Shown here in pieces: positions 5,954-15,345 of a DNA stretch of 62,384 nt. Source of the DNA: Bacteroidales bacterium. GTDB lineage: Bacteria > Bacteroidota > Bacteroidia > Bacteroidales > JAIOZK01. Each line of letters opens with the position of its first letter. Position 1 is the first letter of the stretch. Both the position numbers and the translations under genes were made by a program. A model generated the notes under the pieces. That model did no database searches. It saw only the letters and a list, made by a program, of their open reading frames with translations, and was not told the DNA's origin. The stretch spans positions 1 through 62,384 of the forward strand of contig JAIOZK010000025.1 of assembly GCA_021740625.1 (NCBI GenBank), given 5' to 3'.

Positions 5954-7288
5954 ATGGATAATGTTATGAAAAAGGATACACCAATTAATGCCCAGGTGGT
6001 TAGCGAGAAAATCAAAGCCAACAATATTACCGATTTTGACAAAGCCACCATACGGCAGATCAAGAAACTTGTAGACGATATACAGCATGAAACCGGAGAT
6101 AAATTCATCAGAATGGAAATGGGAATTCCCGGCCTTAAGCCCAACCCCATTGGCATAGAAGCTGAGATCAAAGCCCTGAAAGCAGGCATTCCAGCCATTT
6201 ATCCCGATATTTACGGAACAAAAGAACTGAAACATGAGATCTCACGCTTCTGCAAATTATTCCTGGACATTGACGTGAACCCGGAAGGCTGTATTCCCAC
6301 GGTGGGCTCTATGCAGGGAAGCTTCGCCTCCTTCATGACCATCAACCGCATCGATCCAAAAAAGAATACCACCTTGTTCATCGACCCCGGATTCCCCGTG
6401 CACAAGCAACAACATCATGTGCTGGGGATACCTTTCGAAACATTCGATGTGTACAATTACCGCGGAGAAAATCTCAGAGCCAAATTAGAATCATTTCTCA
6501 GTAAGGGCCATATTTCCTGTATCATCTATTCTAACCCCAACAACCCATCCTGGATTTGCTTTACCGACCGGGAGCTGAAAATCATCGGCGAGCTGGCCAA
6601 CAAATACGGGGTGATCGTGATCGAAGACCTGGCCTATTTCGGCATGGACTTCAGAAAGCATTACACCATCCCCGGGGAACCGCCTTACCAGCCTTCCGTT
6701 ACCAAATACACCGATAATTTTGTTTTGCTGATCTCAAGCTCCAAAGCTTTCAGTTACGCCGGACAAAGGATAGGTATGATGGTGATCTCCGATAAGGTGT
6801 ACAACATCAAATCCGAAAACCTGCTAAAAAATTACATATTCGACACTTTCGGCAAAGCCATGATCTTCGGGACCATTTATTCGCTGAGTTCCGGAACGGC
6901 CCACACACCGCAATATGCCCTGGCTGCTATCCTGAAAGCCGTTAACAACGGGGAGTACGATTTCAGAAAAGATGTGATGGAATACGGTGAAAAAGCGAAG
7001 ATCATGAAAAAGATATTCCTTGATAACGGTTTCAGCATCGTGTACGATATGGACGAGGACAATCCCATCGCCGACGGCTTTTATTTTACTTTTTCCTATC
7101 CGGGTTTCGAGGGCAACGAATTACTTGAAGAGCTGATCTACTACGGCATCAGTGCCATCACCCTTAAAATTACCGGAAGCGAACGTACCGAAGGAATACG
7201 CGCATGTACCTCACTGATCTCAAGGGATCAGTTCCCCGATCTGGAGTACAGGCTGAGGAAGTTCAGGGAAGATCATCCGGTGGAGTGA
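5954..7288 (+). CDS. PLP-dependent aminotransferase, class I/II
   Basis: The 444-residue fold-type I enzyme transfers an amino group using pyridoxal phosphate. Visible landmarks are GIPAIYPDIYGTKELKHEIS (the tyrosine and substrate loop), the PTVGSMQGSFAS cofactor-phosphate turn, IIYSNPNNPSWICF (the conserved Asn-Pro pair), VIEDLAYFGMDF with the pyridine-binding Asp, and SSSKAFSYAGQRIG with the Schiff-base lysine. Length and domain order fit the aspartate-aminotransferase superfamily. The substrate cannot be read from sequence. An internal ATG at 5966 is an alternative start. It is followed by a palindrome-rich spacer and an amino acid decarboxylase on the same strand. Confidence 0.88.
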   Translation: MDNVMKKDTPINAQVVSEKIKANNITDFDKATIRQIKKLVDDIQHETGDKFIRMEMGIPGLKPNPIGIEAEIKALKAGIPAIYPDIYGTKELKHEISRFCKLFLDIDVNPEGCIPTVGSMQGSFASFMTINRIDPKKNTTLFIDPGFPVHKQQHHVLGIPFETFDVYNYRGENLRAKLESFLSKGHISCIIYSNPNNPSWICFTDRELKIIGELANKYGVIVIEDLAYFGMDFRKHYTIPGEPPYQPSVTKYTDNFVLLISSSKAFSYAGQRIGMMVISDKVYNIKSENLLKNYIFDTFGKAMIFGTIYSLSSGTAHTPQYALAAILKAVNNGEYDFRKDVMEYGEKAKIMKKIFLDNGFSIVYDMDEDNPIADGFYFTFSYPGFEGNELLEELIYYGISAITLKITGSERTEGIRACTSLISRDQFPDLEYRLRKFREDHPVE

Positions 7289-7290
7289 GG

Positions 7291-7535
7291 AAATGACAAA
7301 TAACAAATCACAAATAAACACAAATTTCCAATCCCGATAATTATCGGGACAATGTTCAAAACATCCTTAACATTAGCAAGAGTTTTGGTCATTTGAACAT
7401 TGTGTATTGGAATTCTTGACTGCCCTGTCTGCCGGAAGGCAGGCGTCAGGCAAGTTAATTGTATTTTGTGCTTGTGATTTGGTGTTTATTAATTGGTGCT
7501 CATGATTTGAGATTTGAGTTTTATTTAATTTCAAG
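7291..7535. repeat. Spacer with two 7-bp-period tracts and palindromes
   Basis: Directly after the aminotransferase stop come four heptamers (AAATGAC, AAATAAC, AAATCAC, AAATAAA; 7291-7318). Then follow a perfect 16-bp palindrome CCCGATAATTATCGGG (7333-7348), a 10-bp inverted repeat AATGTTCAAA/TTTGAACATT (7351-7360 and 7392-7401), and a small hairpin CTGCC/GGCAG (7429-7442). From about 7462 to 7531 a degenerate heptad register returns, including GATTTGA twice at 7504 and 7511. No gene is supported in it. Confidence 0.7.
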
Positions 7536-7563
7536 GATGGATCCTTACATACTGTTACTTCTT

Positions 7564-8982
7564 ATGCAACAAGACTTCAAAAAATACTACAATCCCGAAG
7601 ACTTCAGAGAACAGGGTCATAAGCTGGTGGATCATTTAGCGGATTATCTCCATGCCTGCCTGGATCTGGAAGATTTTCCGGTTTTACCATGGAAAGATCC
7701 TGAAGAACAGTATCAATACTGGAAAGAATATTTCGAAGATGACAAGGTCAAAAATCCGGAGCACTTTTACACCGATGTATTGAAGCAGTCTATCCACGTG
7801 CACCATCCCCGCTACATCGGTCACCAGGTGGTCCCTCCCCTGCCCCAGGCCGCGCTGACAGAATTGCTGGAAGCATTCAGCAACAACAGCATGGCCGTAT
7901 ATGAAATGGGGCCTGCTGCTACGGCTATTGAACGTGTCCTCATCGAATGGATGGCCCTGCAGTTTGGCTGGGGCAAAGAGTCTGGAGGCTTTATCACTTC
8001 AGGAGGTTCACTGGGAAATTTAACGGCTCTGCTGACAGCCAGGCAAAACCATCCTAAAGCAAAGCTGCCATCAGAAAAACTTGCCATGATGCTCTCTTCA
8101 GAATCCCATTACAGCAATGACAGGGCGGGAAAGATCATGGGTTTATCTCCAGAAAATATCATGTTCCTGCCTGTGAAGAAGCACCGAATCCTCGTCGACA
8201 AATTGCCCTCTTTACTGAAACAAGCCGATTCGGAAGGAAAATCAGTGTTTGCCTTAACAGCCAATGCCTGTTCAACCTCCACAGGAATTTATGATCCTTT
8301 GGATGAGATTGCAGCATTTTGCAAGGAGAATAACATATGGATGCATGTTGATGCTGCCCACGGCGGTCCTGCCATTTTTTCGAAAAAATACAGATATCTC
8401 CTGCAGGGCATCGAAAGAGCCGACTCTATCGTGATCGATTTTCATAAAATGATGCTCACCCCTGCATTAACAACGGCAGTGCTATTCAAAGACGGCAAAA
8501 CCCCTTATAAAACTTTTCAACAGCAAGCTGCCTACTTGCTAAGCCGTGAGAAAGAATGGTTTGACATCGCCAAACGAAGCATCGAATGCACGAAAAAGCC
8601 CATGGCGCTGAAGGTTTTTATGATGATCAAGACTTATGGCAAAGAACTTTTTAAAGAATATATCGAATATACTTATGATCTGGCAAGGGAATTCGCCGAC
8701 ATGATCAAAAACAACAAGAATTTTGAACTGGCTACGGAACCGGAGTCCAATATCGTTTGTTTCCGGCTCATTGATCAGGGAAAATGCGATGATAAATTGA
8801 ACAGTCTCAACAGTAAACTGCGAGAGCAAATCGTTAGAAGCGGGAAATTTTATATTGTACAAACCGATATCGGAGGCAAGATATATTTGCGTATCACTAT
8901 TATGAATCCCTTCACAAACAAAAAAAGCCTGTTATTGCTACTAGCAGTCTTACAAGATGCGTCAGAAGTCTCTTTAAAATGA
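7564..8982 (+). CDS. Group II PLP-dependent amino acid decarboxylase (aromatic-L-amino-acid decarboxylase type)
   Basis: The start is taken at the ATG at 7564 (MQQDFKKYYN), giving 472 residues. An in-frame ATG at 7537 would add nine hydrophobic residues. The enzyme should remove CO2 from an aromatic or acidic amino acid. Landmarks are the N-terminal GHKLVDHLADYL helix, GGFITSGGSLGNLTAL (phosphate-binding region), the WMHVDAAHGGPA block with the pyridine-binding Asp, and IVIDFHKMM with the PLP lysine. The DAAHGG form is typical of DOPA, tyrosine, tryptophan or diaminobutyrate decarboxylases rather than of bacterial GadB. The substrate is undetermined. Its 3' end converges on the amidohydrolase gene. 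Confidence 0.85.
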   Translation: MQQDFKKYYNPEDFREQGHKLVDHLADYLHACLDLEDFPVLPWKDPEEQYQYWKEYFEDDKVKNPEHFYTDVLKQSIHVHHPRYIGHQVVPPLPQAALTELLEAFSNNSMAVYEMGPAATAIERVLIEWMALQFGWGKESGGFITSGGSLGNLTALLTARQNHPKAKLPSEKLAMMLSSESHYSNDRAGKIMGLSPENIMFLPVKKHRILVDKLPSLLKQADSEGKSVFALTANACSTSTGIYDPLDEIAAFCKENNIWMHVDAAHGGPAIFSKKYRYLLQGIERADSIVIDFHKMMLTPALTTAVLFKDGKTPYKTFQQQAAYLLSREKEWFDIAKRSIECTKKPMALKVFMMIKTYGKELFKEYIEYTYDLAREFADMIKNNKNFELATEPESNIVCFRLIDQGKCDDKLNSLNSKLREQIVRSGKFYIVQTDIGGKIYLRITIMNPFTNKKSLLLLLAVLQDASEVSLK

Positions 8983-9009
8983 ATTAGTTCTATACAAATA
9001 GCTGACTGC

Positions 9010-10992
9010 TCAATCAAATAAAACGGTTCTTCTGACCTGCGCGTATTTATTATTTGTAAGCTTGATAAAATAAACACTGCTTGTTAACCTGCTACCGTTC
9101 TGGTTGCAACCATCCCATGTGAGAGAATAATCGCCAGGATTCATTTTCTCTTCTTTGATTGTTTTAACCAGGTTTGCATTCAAATCATAAATGGCCAACT
9201 TTACGTATTGCGGCTCATTATAAATGCTGAACTTAATTTGTGTTTGATGTGAAAAGGGATTGGGTATATTGGAATGCAGGCAGAACGGTTTCTGACCTTT
9301 CTCAGCAGAAACCTCTTCATTATTGGTACTGTATACTGTTCCACCCACAATGGTCATAACAACATTTGCATCGAGGATTTCAGCCGGAGTTATGTTGTAA
9401 AAATTTCTGGTCCAGACCGTCATATCAGCATATTTTCCGATTTCTATCGAACCTTTAACATCCTCATCAAAGGATGCGTATGCAGCTTCATAGGTATGTG
9501 CACGCAATGCTTCCTGCATGCTTATTCTTTGTCCCGGGGCAATAACCAGTCCCGATGAAGTTTTTCTGACAAGGGCACCCCAGAGGGCAACACGTGGATC
9601 AAGTTCAATAACAGTAGGAAAATCGGATCCCAGTGAAACATGTAATCCGGAATCAATCATTGCCCGCAGTGGCATTAATCGATTGATATCATGCTCCCAG
9701 TAATAGTTATAATAGTCTCCACCTGTATAAATTGCACCCGGTTGCATGCAAGCAAGTACATCAAGTTCTTTCATCCGATGCAATGATTGGGCTGTCGGGA
9801 TCATAACATGTTCAAGACGATGTCTGATATCAGTGATAAATGTATCTTGTTGTGCTTCCTCGATAGCATCCAGGGCCATATCGATCGCCGCATCACCCAT
9901 TACATGGAAAGAAAGCTGCCGGCCATCACGATGCAACATCTTAACATATTTTTTTAAAGTATCTGCATTCCAGGTTGACACATTCCAGGAAGGTCCAGGG
10001 TGAGGATCATAAGTAAAAGAAGTTGGTGGCTGACCATCAAGGAGAAACTTACATCCGCCGTGAGAAATCATCGGATATTTGAATAAAGGAATATGTTCGA
10101 TGGCAACAACAGCATCATGGGGTTTTTCAATGGTGAAATGCATATACGTCCTGATTTTCAAATCCCCGTCATAAGCTGTTTTGCTGTAGGCAAATATGCG
10201 CGTTCTGCCGCGTGTATTAACATCCTGGATACTTGTCAGCCCATCAGCAAGGTAAAAATCCTGGGCATACTTCACATCATAAATTAATTCTGAAGTATCA
10301 AAAGCCGGAATGTGTTTTCTGACCAGGTCCATACCGGGATGGTTCCACAAAATGCCATTTACTTCTCCTGTAATGGAATCATGTTCAATAAATCCCCCCG
10401 GTGGATTTTCGGTGGCTTCTGTTATACCAGCCGTATCAAGTGCAATGGAATTGGCTGTACCAAAATGTCCACCCATACTGTTTAATATTACCGGATTGTT
10501 CGGTGATACCGGATCGAGATCCCATTTTGTTGGAAGCCTGCCATCCTCCAGCCTGAAAAATCCATCGCCGACAATCCAATCCCCAGGTTCAACTTCATTA
10601 ACCCGCTCTTCAATTTTGGCTAATATCTCTGCAATTGAAGTAACCTCGGGAGGTCTCAGGTTCACATACTGGTTTTCGGCCTGGCCAAAATAAATCATAT
10701 GGGTATGTGCATCAATAATTCCCGGAGTAACTGTTAGGCCATCCAGATCAATAATCTCAGTTTGATCTCCAATATATGCCTGAACTTCCGTATTTGTGCC
10801 TACATAAATGAAAAGACTGTCTTTTACTGCTACGGCTTCAGCTATATCATCAGCCGGGTTCACCGTGATAATATTACCGTTGAACATAACCAAGTCAGCA
10901 GCTTCCTGACCAAATAAAGTAAAACCAAGACAAGAAAACACCAATGACAACAAGGCTTTCCTTAAAACCGAGCATAACAATTTCGAAATCAT
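9010..10992 (-). CDS. Secreted YtcJ-like amidohydrolase with type IX secretion C-terminal domain
   Basis: The protein has 660 residues. Residues 1-29 are a signal peptide (hydrophobic core ending in FTLFGQ). The next ~540 residues are a metal-dependent amidohydrolase: DLVMFNGNIITVNPAD at the start of the flanking beta-sandwich, GIIDAHTHMIYFG with the HxH metal ligands, and later histidines and the SLGSDFPTV aspartate. This is the arrangement of the YtcJ/N-substituted formamide deformylase group. The last ~75 residues are a T9SS type A sorting domain (VKLAIYDLNANLVKTI ... SVYFIKLTNNKYAQVRR), which would be removed on export to the cell surface. The substrate is unknown. It converges with the decarboxylase and is divergent from the SDR gene. 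Confidence 0.88.
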   Translation of the reverse strand: MISKLLCSVLRKALLSLVFSCLGFTLFGQEAADLVMFNGNIITVNPADDIAEAVAVKDSLFIYVGTNTEVQAYIGDQTEIIDLDGLTVTPGIIDAHTHMIYFGQAENQYVNLRPPEVTSIAEILAKIEERVNEVEPGDWIVGDGFFRLEDGRLPTKWDLDPVSPNNPVILNSMGGHFGTANSIALDTAGITEATENPPGGFIEHDSITGEVNGILWNHPGMDLVRKHIPAFDTSELIYDVKYAQDFYLADGLTSIQDVNTRGRTRIFAYSKTAYDGDLKIRTYMHFTIEKPHDAVVAIEHIPLFKYPMISHGGCKFLLDGQPPTSFTYDPHPGPSWNVSTWNADTLKKYVKMLHRDGRQLSFHVMGDAAIDMALDAIEEAQQDTFITDIRHRLEHVMIPTAQSLHRMKELDVLACMQPGAIYTGGDYYNYYWEHDINRLMPLRAMIDSGLHVSLGSDFPTVIELDPRVALWGALVRKTSSGLVIAPGQRISMQEALRAHTYEAAYASFDEDVKGSIEIGKYADMTVWTRNFYNITPAEILDANVVMTIVGGTVYSTNNEEVSAEKGQKPFCLHSNIPNPFSHQTQIKFSIYNEPQYVKLAIYDLNANLVKTIKEEKMNPGDYSLTWDGCNQNGSRLTSSVYFIKLTNNKYAQVRRTVLFD

Positions 10993-11354
10993 AACTAAAT
11001 AATTTATCTAACGAAGAGCTTTTGTCAGTAAATATATACATTTTTTACATATAAAACCAGATTAATTAATAATCATAAGTTTACATCGGTCTGAATAATA
11101 CCGCAATCACTTCTGCCTCCACATTGTGAAAAAAAATACACAAAACTATTTCAGTAAAATTTAAAACCGGGGCTCTATTATTTTCAGCAACAATTCCAAC
11201 TTAGTCCATATCTCTAATTACCAGCAATATACACCGATTAATGAATTGTTTTTAGTTTTTTTGGCTTCAAGCTGCAATCCAGGTTCTAAATCGGCAAACA
11301 ATTAGCGGGATATAATCATAAATTGAAATATAAATCCTAAAAAAGCAATTGTTT
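10993..11354. other. AT-rich divergent spacer, no gene seen
   Basis: About 360 bp separate the divergent amidohydrolase and SDR genes. It is AT-rich and holds no supported reading frame. I see no clear TAnnTTTG box on either strand close to the starts, and no obvious palindrome. Confidence 0.6.
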
Positions 11355-12119
11355 ATGAACAGAGTAAAAGATAAGGTAATCATTGTAACCGGCGGTTCGC
11401 TGGGTATTGGAAAGGCAAGCTGCGAAATTCTTGCAAAAGAAGGTGCAAAAGTAGCGCTTACGGATATTAAGGATGAGGAAGGTAAAAAAGCTGTTGAAGA
11501 GATCAACAGAAACGGTGGTACGGCCAAATACTGGCATCTGAATGTTGCCGATGAAGATGAAGTAAAACAAACATTTCAGGAGATAAATGATGAATTTGGC
11601 GGCATCGATGTGCTGGTAAACAATGCCGGAATTGCCGGAGTGGATAAAAAAACGCATGAGTTAACATCCGCGGAATGGGATAAAGTAATCGACATCAATG
11701 TAAAAGGTGTTTTTCTTTGCACCAAATATGTGATCCCCTATTTCAGAGAAAAGGGCAATATCATTAACCTTTCATCAATATATGGAATCATCAGTTCGCC
11801 CGATATCCCGCCTTATCACGCTTCAAAAGGCGCCGTCAGGCTGATGACAAAAACCGATGCCCTGCTTTATGCAAATGATAACATACGGGTTAATTCGGTG
11901 CATCCGGGATTTATCTGGACTCCTCTCGTTGAAAATCTGGCAAAAGAAATGGGTCAGGATGTTGAGGAGTTCAGGAAGAACCTGGATAAAGAGCATCCGA
12001 TAGGCCATGTGGGCGAGCCAGATGATATTGCATATGGAATCTTGTTCCTGGCCTCGGATGAATCAAAATTTATGACTGGAAGCGAACTGGTCATTGACGG
12101 TGGGTATACGTGTAAATAG
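11355..12119 (+). CDS. Short-chain dehydrogenase/reductase
   Basis: The ATG at 11355 is used rather than the TTG two codons earlier, giving 254 residues. The classical SDR pattern is complete: the TGGSLGIGKA nucleotide loop near the N-terminus, Asp in KVALTDIKDEEG suggesting NAD(H) preference, VLVNNAGIAG, the catalytic Ser in INLSSIYG, and Tyr154-x-x-x-Lys158 in YHASKGA. The C-terminus ends in the usual SELVIDGGYTCK. Many such enzymes are 3-oxoacyl-ACP-like or sugar/steroid dehydrogenases, so the substrate is not assigned. Its stop codon TAG is overlapped by the terminal repeat of a small inserted element. Confidence 0.88.
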   Translation: MNRVKDKVIIVTGGSLGIGKASCEILAKEGAKVALTDIKDEEGKKAVEEINRNGGTAKYWHLNVADEDEVKQTFQEINDEFGGIDVLVNNAGIAGVDKKTHELTSAEWDKVIDINVKGVFLCTKYVIPYFREKGNIINLSSIYGIISSPDIPPYHASKGAVRLMTKTDALLYANDNIRVNSVHPGFIWTPLVENLAKEMGQDVEEFRKNLDKEHPIGHVGEPDDIAYGILFLASDESKFMTGSELVIDGGYTCK

Positions 12120-12279
12120 AGTCTGTCCAGAAAGTCTCAATTTTACCACCACCCTCCGCACCCCCTTTGTCCCCTGAAGGGGTAATCCCCCACACAACCA
12201 AGGGGTTGGTTGGTTCTCTCCGCCTCAGGCGGAGAGTTAGAGGGGTTTGCGAAGGAGGGCGAGTTTATGGACAGACTCT
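12118..12279. mobile_element. 162-bp MITE-like element inserted at the SDR stop codon
   Basis: The element is bounded by perfect 12-bp inverted repeats, AGAGTCTGTCCA (12118-12129) and TGGACAGACTCT (12268-12279). It is flanked on both sides by AAAT (12114-12117 and 12280-12283), a good target duplication. Inside there is no coding frame, but there are GC-rich palindromes such as CTCTCCGCCTCAGGCGGAGAG-type sequence around 12217-12237. The element begins with AG, so the SDR gene's TAG stop is re-created across the junction. Confidence 0.75.
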
Positions 12280-12374
12280 AAATAGACTGCATGCATAATC
12301 AATTTTCAAATGTGGTTGACAAGATTTGGGTTATTTGATAACCCGTAAATCATTCCGTAAATTCACATTAATAT

Positions 12375-12427
12375 GAAGCTGTCGGGAAGCTTAATTTTTC
12401 TTTCCTACTCAGACAGCTTCCTTTTTT
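12375..12427 (+). terminator. Stem-loop with T-tract upstream of korDABC
   Basis: GAAGCTGTC (12375-12383) pairs perfectly with GACAGCTTC (12412-12420) and is followed by CTTTTTTT. The loop is long (28 bases), so this may be a terminator for the SDR transcript or a leader structure. The remaining ~180 bp to korD hold no gene. Confidence 0.45.
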
Positions 12428-12606
12428 TATTCATCCCTCAGTTAATCAAGAAGACAAAATCTATCAGCCAGGGTATTTAAACCAATTCTAAATTACCCTC
12501 AGATCAGCCAATTTATAAGACCATTCTAAAACAGGTTCGATGAAAAAGTGTTAATTTCGTAACAATTATTTAACAAGCGTTAGCTAACAAATAGAGAGGT
12601 TGAATT

Positions 12607-12840
12607 ATGGCTAAAGTCAAAGGAGCAATCGTAATAGATACAGAGCGCTGCAAAGGCTGCGAAGTCTGCGTTGGTGCTTGTCCCACCGATGTGATCGCAA
12701 TGGCAAACGAAGTAAACAGCAAAGGATACCACTATGCATATATGGCGCAACCCGATGAGTGCATCGGTTGTTCCAATTGTGCAATTGTTTGTCCCGACGG
12801 AGTGATCACGGTATACAGGAAAAAACTAGTATCAAAATAA
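12607..12840 (+). CDS. korD: 2-oxoacid:ferredoxin oxidoreductase, ferredoxin (delta) subunit
   Basis: The 77-residue protein carries two [4Fe-4S] motifs, CKGCEVCVGACP near residue 17 and CIGCSNCAIVCP near residue 54. It would shuttle electrons from the catalytic subunits to free ferredoxin. It is the first gene of a tight four-gene operon in the order D-A-B-C, with only 13 bp before the alpha subunit gene. The arrangement fits 2-oxoglutarate (Kor) or branched-chain 2-oxoacid (Vor) oxidoreductases. Sequence alone does not settle which. Confidence 0.85.
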   Translation: MAKVKGAIVIDTERCKGCEVCVGACPTDVIAMANEVNSKGYHYAYMAQPDECIGCSNCAIVCPDGVITVYRKKLVSK

Positions 12841-12853
12841 AAAATTCGATACA

Positions 12854-13933
12854 ATGGGCGAATTAAAATTAATGAAGGGAAATGAGGCGATTGGAGAAGC
12901 CGCCATACGGGCAGGCGTAGATGCCTATTTTGGATACCCGATCACACCTCAATCCGAAGTAATAGAATATCTTACCTCAGAAAAACCGGAGGAAAGAACC
13001 GGGATGGTTATTCTGCAGGCGGAAAGTGAACTGGCGGCCATCAACATGGTATACGGTGCGGCAGGTTCCGGTAAAAAAGTAATGACATCTTCTTCCAGTC
13101 CAGGCGTGAGCCTCAAAATGGAAGGCATTTCTTACATGGCAGGTGCCGAATTACCCTGCGTGGTGCTCAATGTTGTAAGGGGAGGTCCTGGTTTGGGCAC
13201 CATACAACCCTCACAGGCCGACTATTTCCAGGCAGTCAAGGGCGGTGGGCATGGCGACTACAGGATGGTCGTACTTGCTCCTGCATCCGTGCAGGAAATG
13301 GCTGATTTTGTAAAGCTTGGTTTTGAACTGGCTTTTAAATATCGCAATCCTGTGATGATGCTTTCCGACGGAGTAATCGGCCAGATGATGGAAAAGGTTG
13401 AATTGGGTGAACAAATACCCAGATGGACAGAAGAAGAGATCATCAGAAAGAATCCCTGGGCCACTACCGGAAAAAAAGGACGTGAAAGAAATATCATCAC
13501 TTCCCTGGATCTGGATCCTGCCAGGCAGGAACAACACAATCACAAGCTCCAGAAGAAATACAGACAAATGGAGGAAGAGGAGGTCAGGTTCGAAAAATTT
13601 GAATGTGATGATGCCGAATATCTCTTTGTGGCATATGGCTCCAGCTCGCGCATTGCACAAAAAGCTGTCAAAATCGCCAGGGAGAAAGGCCATAAAGTAG
13701 GTTTGCTCAGGCCAATTACACTGTTCCCTTATCCTGCAAAGGAAATCCAAAGCATGCTTGGTCAGCTCAAAGGAATTCTTTCACTGGAATTAAGCGCCGG
13801 GCAAATGGTTGAAGACATCAAACTTGCGGTGGAGGGAAAAGTTCCTGTCGATCACTACGGTCGTATGGGAGGAATCATTTTCTCCCCCGCCGAAATCGTA
13901 GAGGTCTTTGAAGAAAAATTTATCGGAGGTTAA
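12854..13933 (+). CDS. korA: 2-oxoacid:ferredoxin oxidoreductase, alpha subunit
   Basis: The 359-residue alpha subunit contains the pyrimidine-binding domain of the thiamine diphosphate enzyme. Visible features are GNEAIGEAAIRAGVDAYFGY with PITPQSEV, the MVILQAESELAAINMVYGAA block with the conserved Glu, TSSSSPGVSLKMEGISYMAG, and a C-terminal transketolase-like domain with YLFVAYGSSSRIAQKAV. With its partners it oxidatively decarboxylates a 2-oxoacid to the acyl-CoA, or works in reverse under anaerobic conditions. It lies between korD and korB, the latter starting 3 bp downstream. Automated annotation often calls this VorB. I use Kor only as a working name. Confidence 0.85.
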   Translation: MGELKLMKGNEAIGEAAIRAGVDAYFGYPITPQSEVIEYLTSEKPEERTGMVILQAESELAAINMVYGAAGSGKKVMTSSSSPGVSLKMEGISYMAGAELPCVVLNVVRGGPGLGTIQPSQADYFQAVKGGGHGDYRMVVLAPASVQEMADFVKLGFELAFKYRNPVMMLSDGVIGQMMEKVELGEQIPRWTEEEIIRKNPWATTGKKGRERNIITSLDLDPARQEQHNHKLQKKYRQMEEEEVRFEKFECDDAEYLFVAYGSSSRIAQKAVKIAREKGHKVGLLRPITLFPYPAKEIQSMLGQLKGILSLELSAGQMVEDIKLAVEGKVPVDHYGRMGGIIFSPAEIVEVFEEKFIGG

Positions 13934-13935
13934 TC

Positions 13936-14736
13936 ATGAAAGAAGAAAATATTACAACACAAGATATCATTGCTGAAGAAAACCTGGTTTACAAAAAAAC
14001 CAGATTAATGACAGACAAAGTGTTAAGTTATTGTCCGGGTTGCGGTCACGGAACAGCACACCGCATCATCATGGAAGTAATTGATGAAATGGGACTTGAG
14101 GAAAAAACCATCGGCATTGCACCGGTTGGATGCTCTGTTCTTGCATACGAATTCATGAATATCGATATGCAGCAAGCTGCCCACGGAAGAGCTCCTGCCC
14201 TGGCAACAGGGATCAAAAGAACGTGGCCCGAAAAGGTGGTATTCACTTATCAGGGTGATGGCGACCTCGCTGCCATTGGTACAGCGGAAACCATCCATGC
14301 CTGCAACCGGGGTGAAAATTTCCTTATTGTGTTTATCAACAATGGTATTTACGGCATGACAGGCGGACAGATGGCGCCCACCACACTGGAGGGCATGAAG
14401 TCGAGCACAACCCCTTATGGGAGAAATACAAAATTAATGGGTAACCCCTTGAAGATGACTGAGCTTGTGGCCGAATTACCCGGAACCTATTTTGTTACCC
14501 GTCAGGCCGTGCATACACCGGCCAATGTGAGGAAAACAAAGAAAGCCATCAAAATGGCCATTAAAAATCAGTTGGAAGACAAGGGAGGATTGAATTTTGT
14601 CGAAATCGTTTCCAACTGTAATTCCGGCTGGAAAATGACACCAACGGATGCAAACCAGTGGATGGTTGATAATATGTTCCCGTTCTTCCCGCTGGGAGAT
14701 ATTAAAGTAGATGGTAAAAAAGTAAAAAAAGATTAA
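13936..14736 (+). CDS. korB: 2-oxoacid:ferredoxin oxidoreductase, beta subunit (TPP-binding)
   Basis: The 266-residue beta subunit binds thiamine diphosphate and part of the iron-sulfur relay. LSYCPGCGHGTAHRII near residue 30 carries cluster-ligating cysteines. YQGDGDLAAIGTAETIHACN is the GDG...N diphosphate/Mg site, followed by VFINNGIYGMTGGQMAPTT, which is characteristic of this family. The usual third cysteine region appears in VEIVSNCNSGW. It follows korA without a gap and precedes korC by 19 bp, so all four subunits should be made from one message. Confidence 0.87.
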   Translation: MKEENITTQDIIAEENLVYKKTRLMTDKVLSYCPGCGHGTAHRIIMEVIDEMGLEEKTIGIAPVGCSVLAYEFMNIDMQQAAHGRAPALATGIKRTWPEKVVFTYQGDGDLAAIGTAETIHACNRGENFLIVFINNGIYGMTGGQMAPTTLEGMKSSTTPYGRNTKLMGNPLKMTELVAELPGTYFVTRQAVHTPANVRKTKKAIKMAIKNQLEDKGGLNFVEIVSNCNSGWKMTPTDANQWMVDNMFPFFPLGDIKVDGKKVKKD

Positions 14737-14755
14737 TCCTGAAAAATAATCAGAT

Positions 14756-15310
14756 ATGACTGAAGAAATAATCATTGCAGGCTTTGGCGGTCAGGGTGTT
14801 TTATCCATGGGCAAGATTCTGTCGTATTCCGGCATCATGCAGGGACAGGAGGTATCATGGATGCCTTCATACGGACCCGAGATGCGGGGCGGTACTGCCA
14901 ATGTTACTGTAATCATCAGCGATGAAAGGGTAAGTTCACCCATCCTGACCGAATTCGATACAGCAATCATTTTGAACCAGCAATCCATGGACAAATTCGA
15001 GCCTGCTGTAAAACCGGGCGGTTATTTGTTGTACGATCCAAATGGTATCACCAGGCATCCCGAAAGGAAAGATATCAACGTATACAAGATCACGGGAGCC
15101 AAACTGGCTTCGGAAATGGGAAATACCAAGGTTTTCAATATGGTTGTAATGGGAGCCTATCTCAAGATGAGACCCATACTGGAGTATAAATATGTTGTGG
15201 AAGGTTTGAAAAAATCATTGCCCGAAAGATATCATAAATTGATCCCCCTCAATGAAGAGGCGATCAAAAGCGGATTGGAACATCTCGAAGAAGTTCATAA
15301 ACTGAATTAA
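14756..15310 (+). CDS. korC: 2-oxoacid:ferredoxin oxidoreductase, gamma subunit
   Basis: The 184-residue protein is the gamma subunit, with the family opening EEIIIAGFGGQGVLSMGKIL and the SWMPSYGPEMRGGTANVTVI block that contacts CoA. It completes the catalytic core and ends the operon. A strong bidirectional terminator follows within 3 bp of the stop. Confidence 0.87.
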   Translation: MTEEIIIAGFGGQGVLSMGKILSYSGIMQGQEVSWMPSYGPEMRGGTANVTVIISDERVSSPILTEFDTAIILNQQSMDKFEPAVKPGGYLLYDPNGITRHPERKDINVYKITGAKLASEMGNTKVFNMVVMGAYLKMRPILEYKYVVEGLKKSLPERYHKLIPLNEEAIKSGLEHLEEVHKLN

Positions 15311-15312
15311 AA

Positions 15313-15340
15313 AAAAAGCCTCCTGTTACGGAGGCTTTTT
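15313..15340. terminator. Bidirectional intrinsic terminator between korC and the BON protein gene
   Basis: GCCTCC/GGAGGC (15318-15323 and 15330-15335) closes a six-base loop. It is extended by A5 on the left and T5 on the right, so it can terminate both converging transcripts. Confidence 0.85.
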
Positions 15341-15345
15341 AATTT

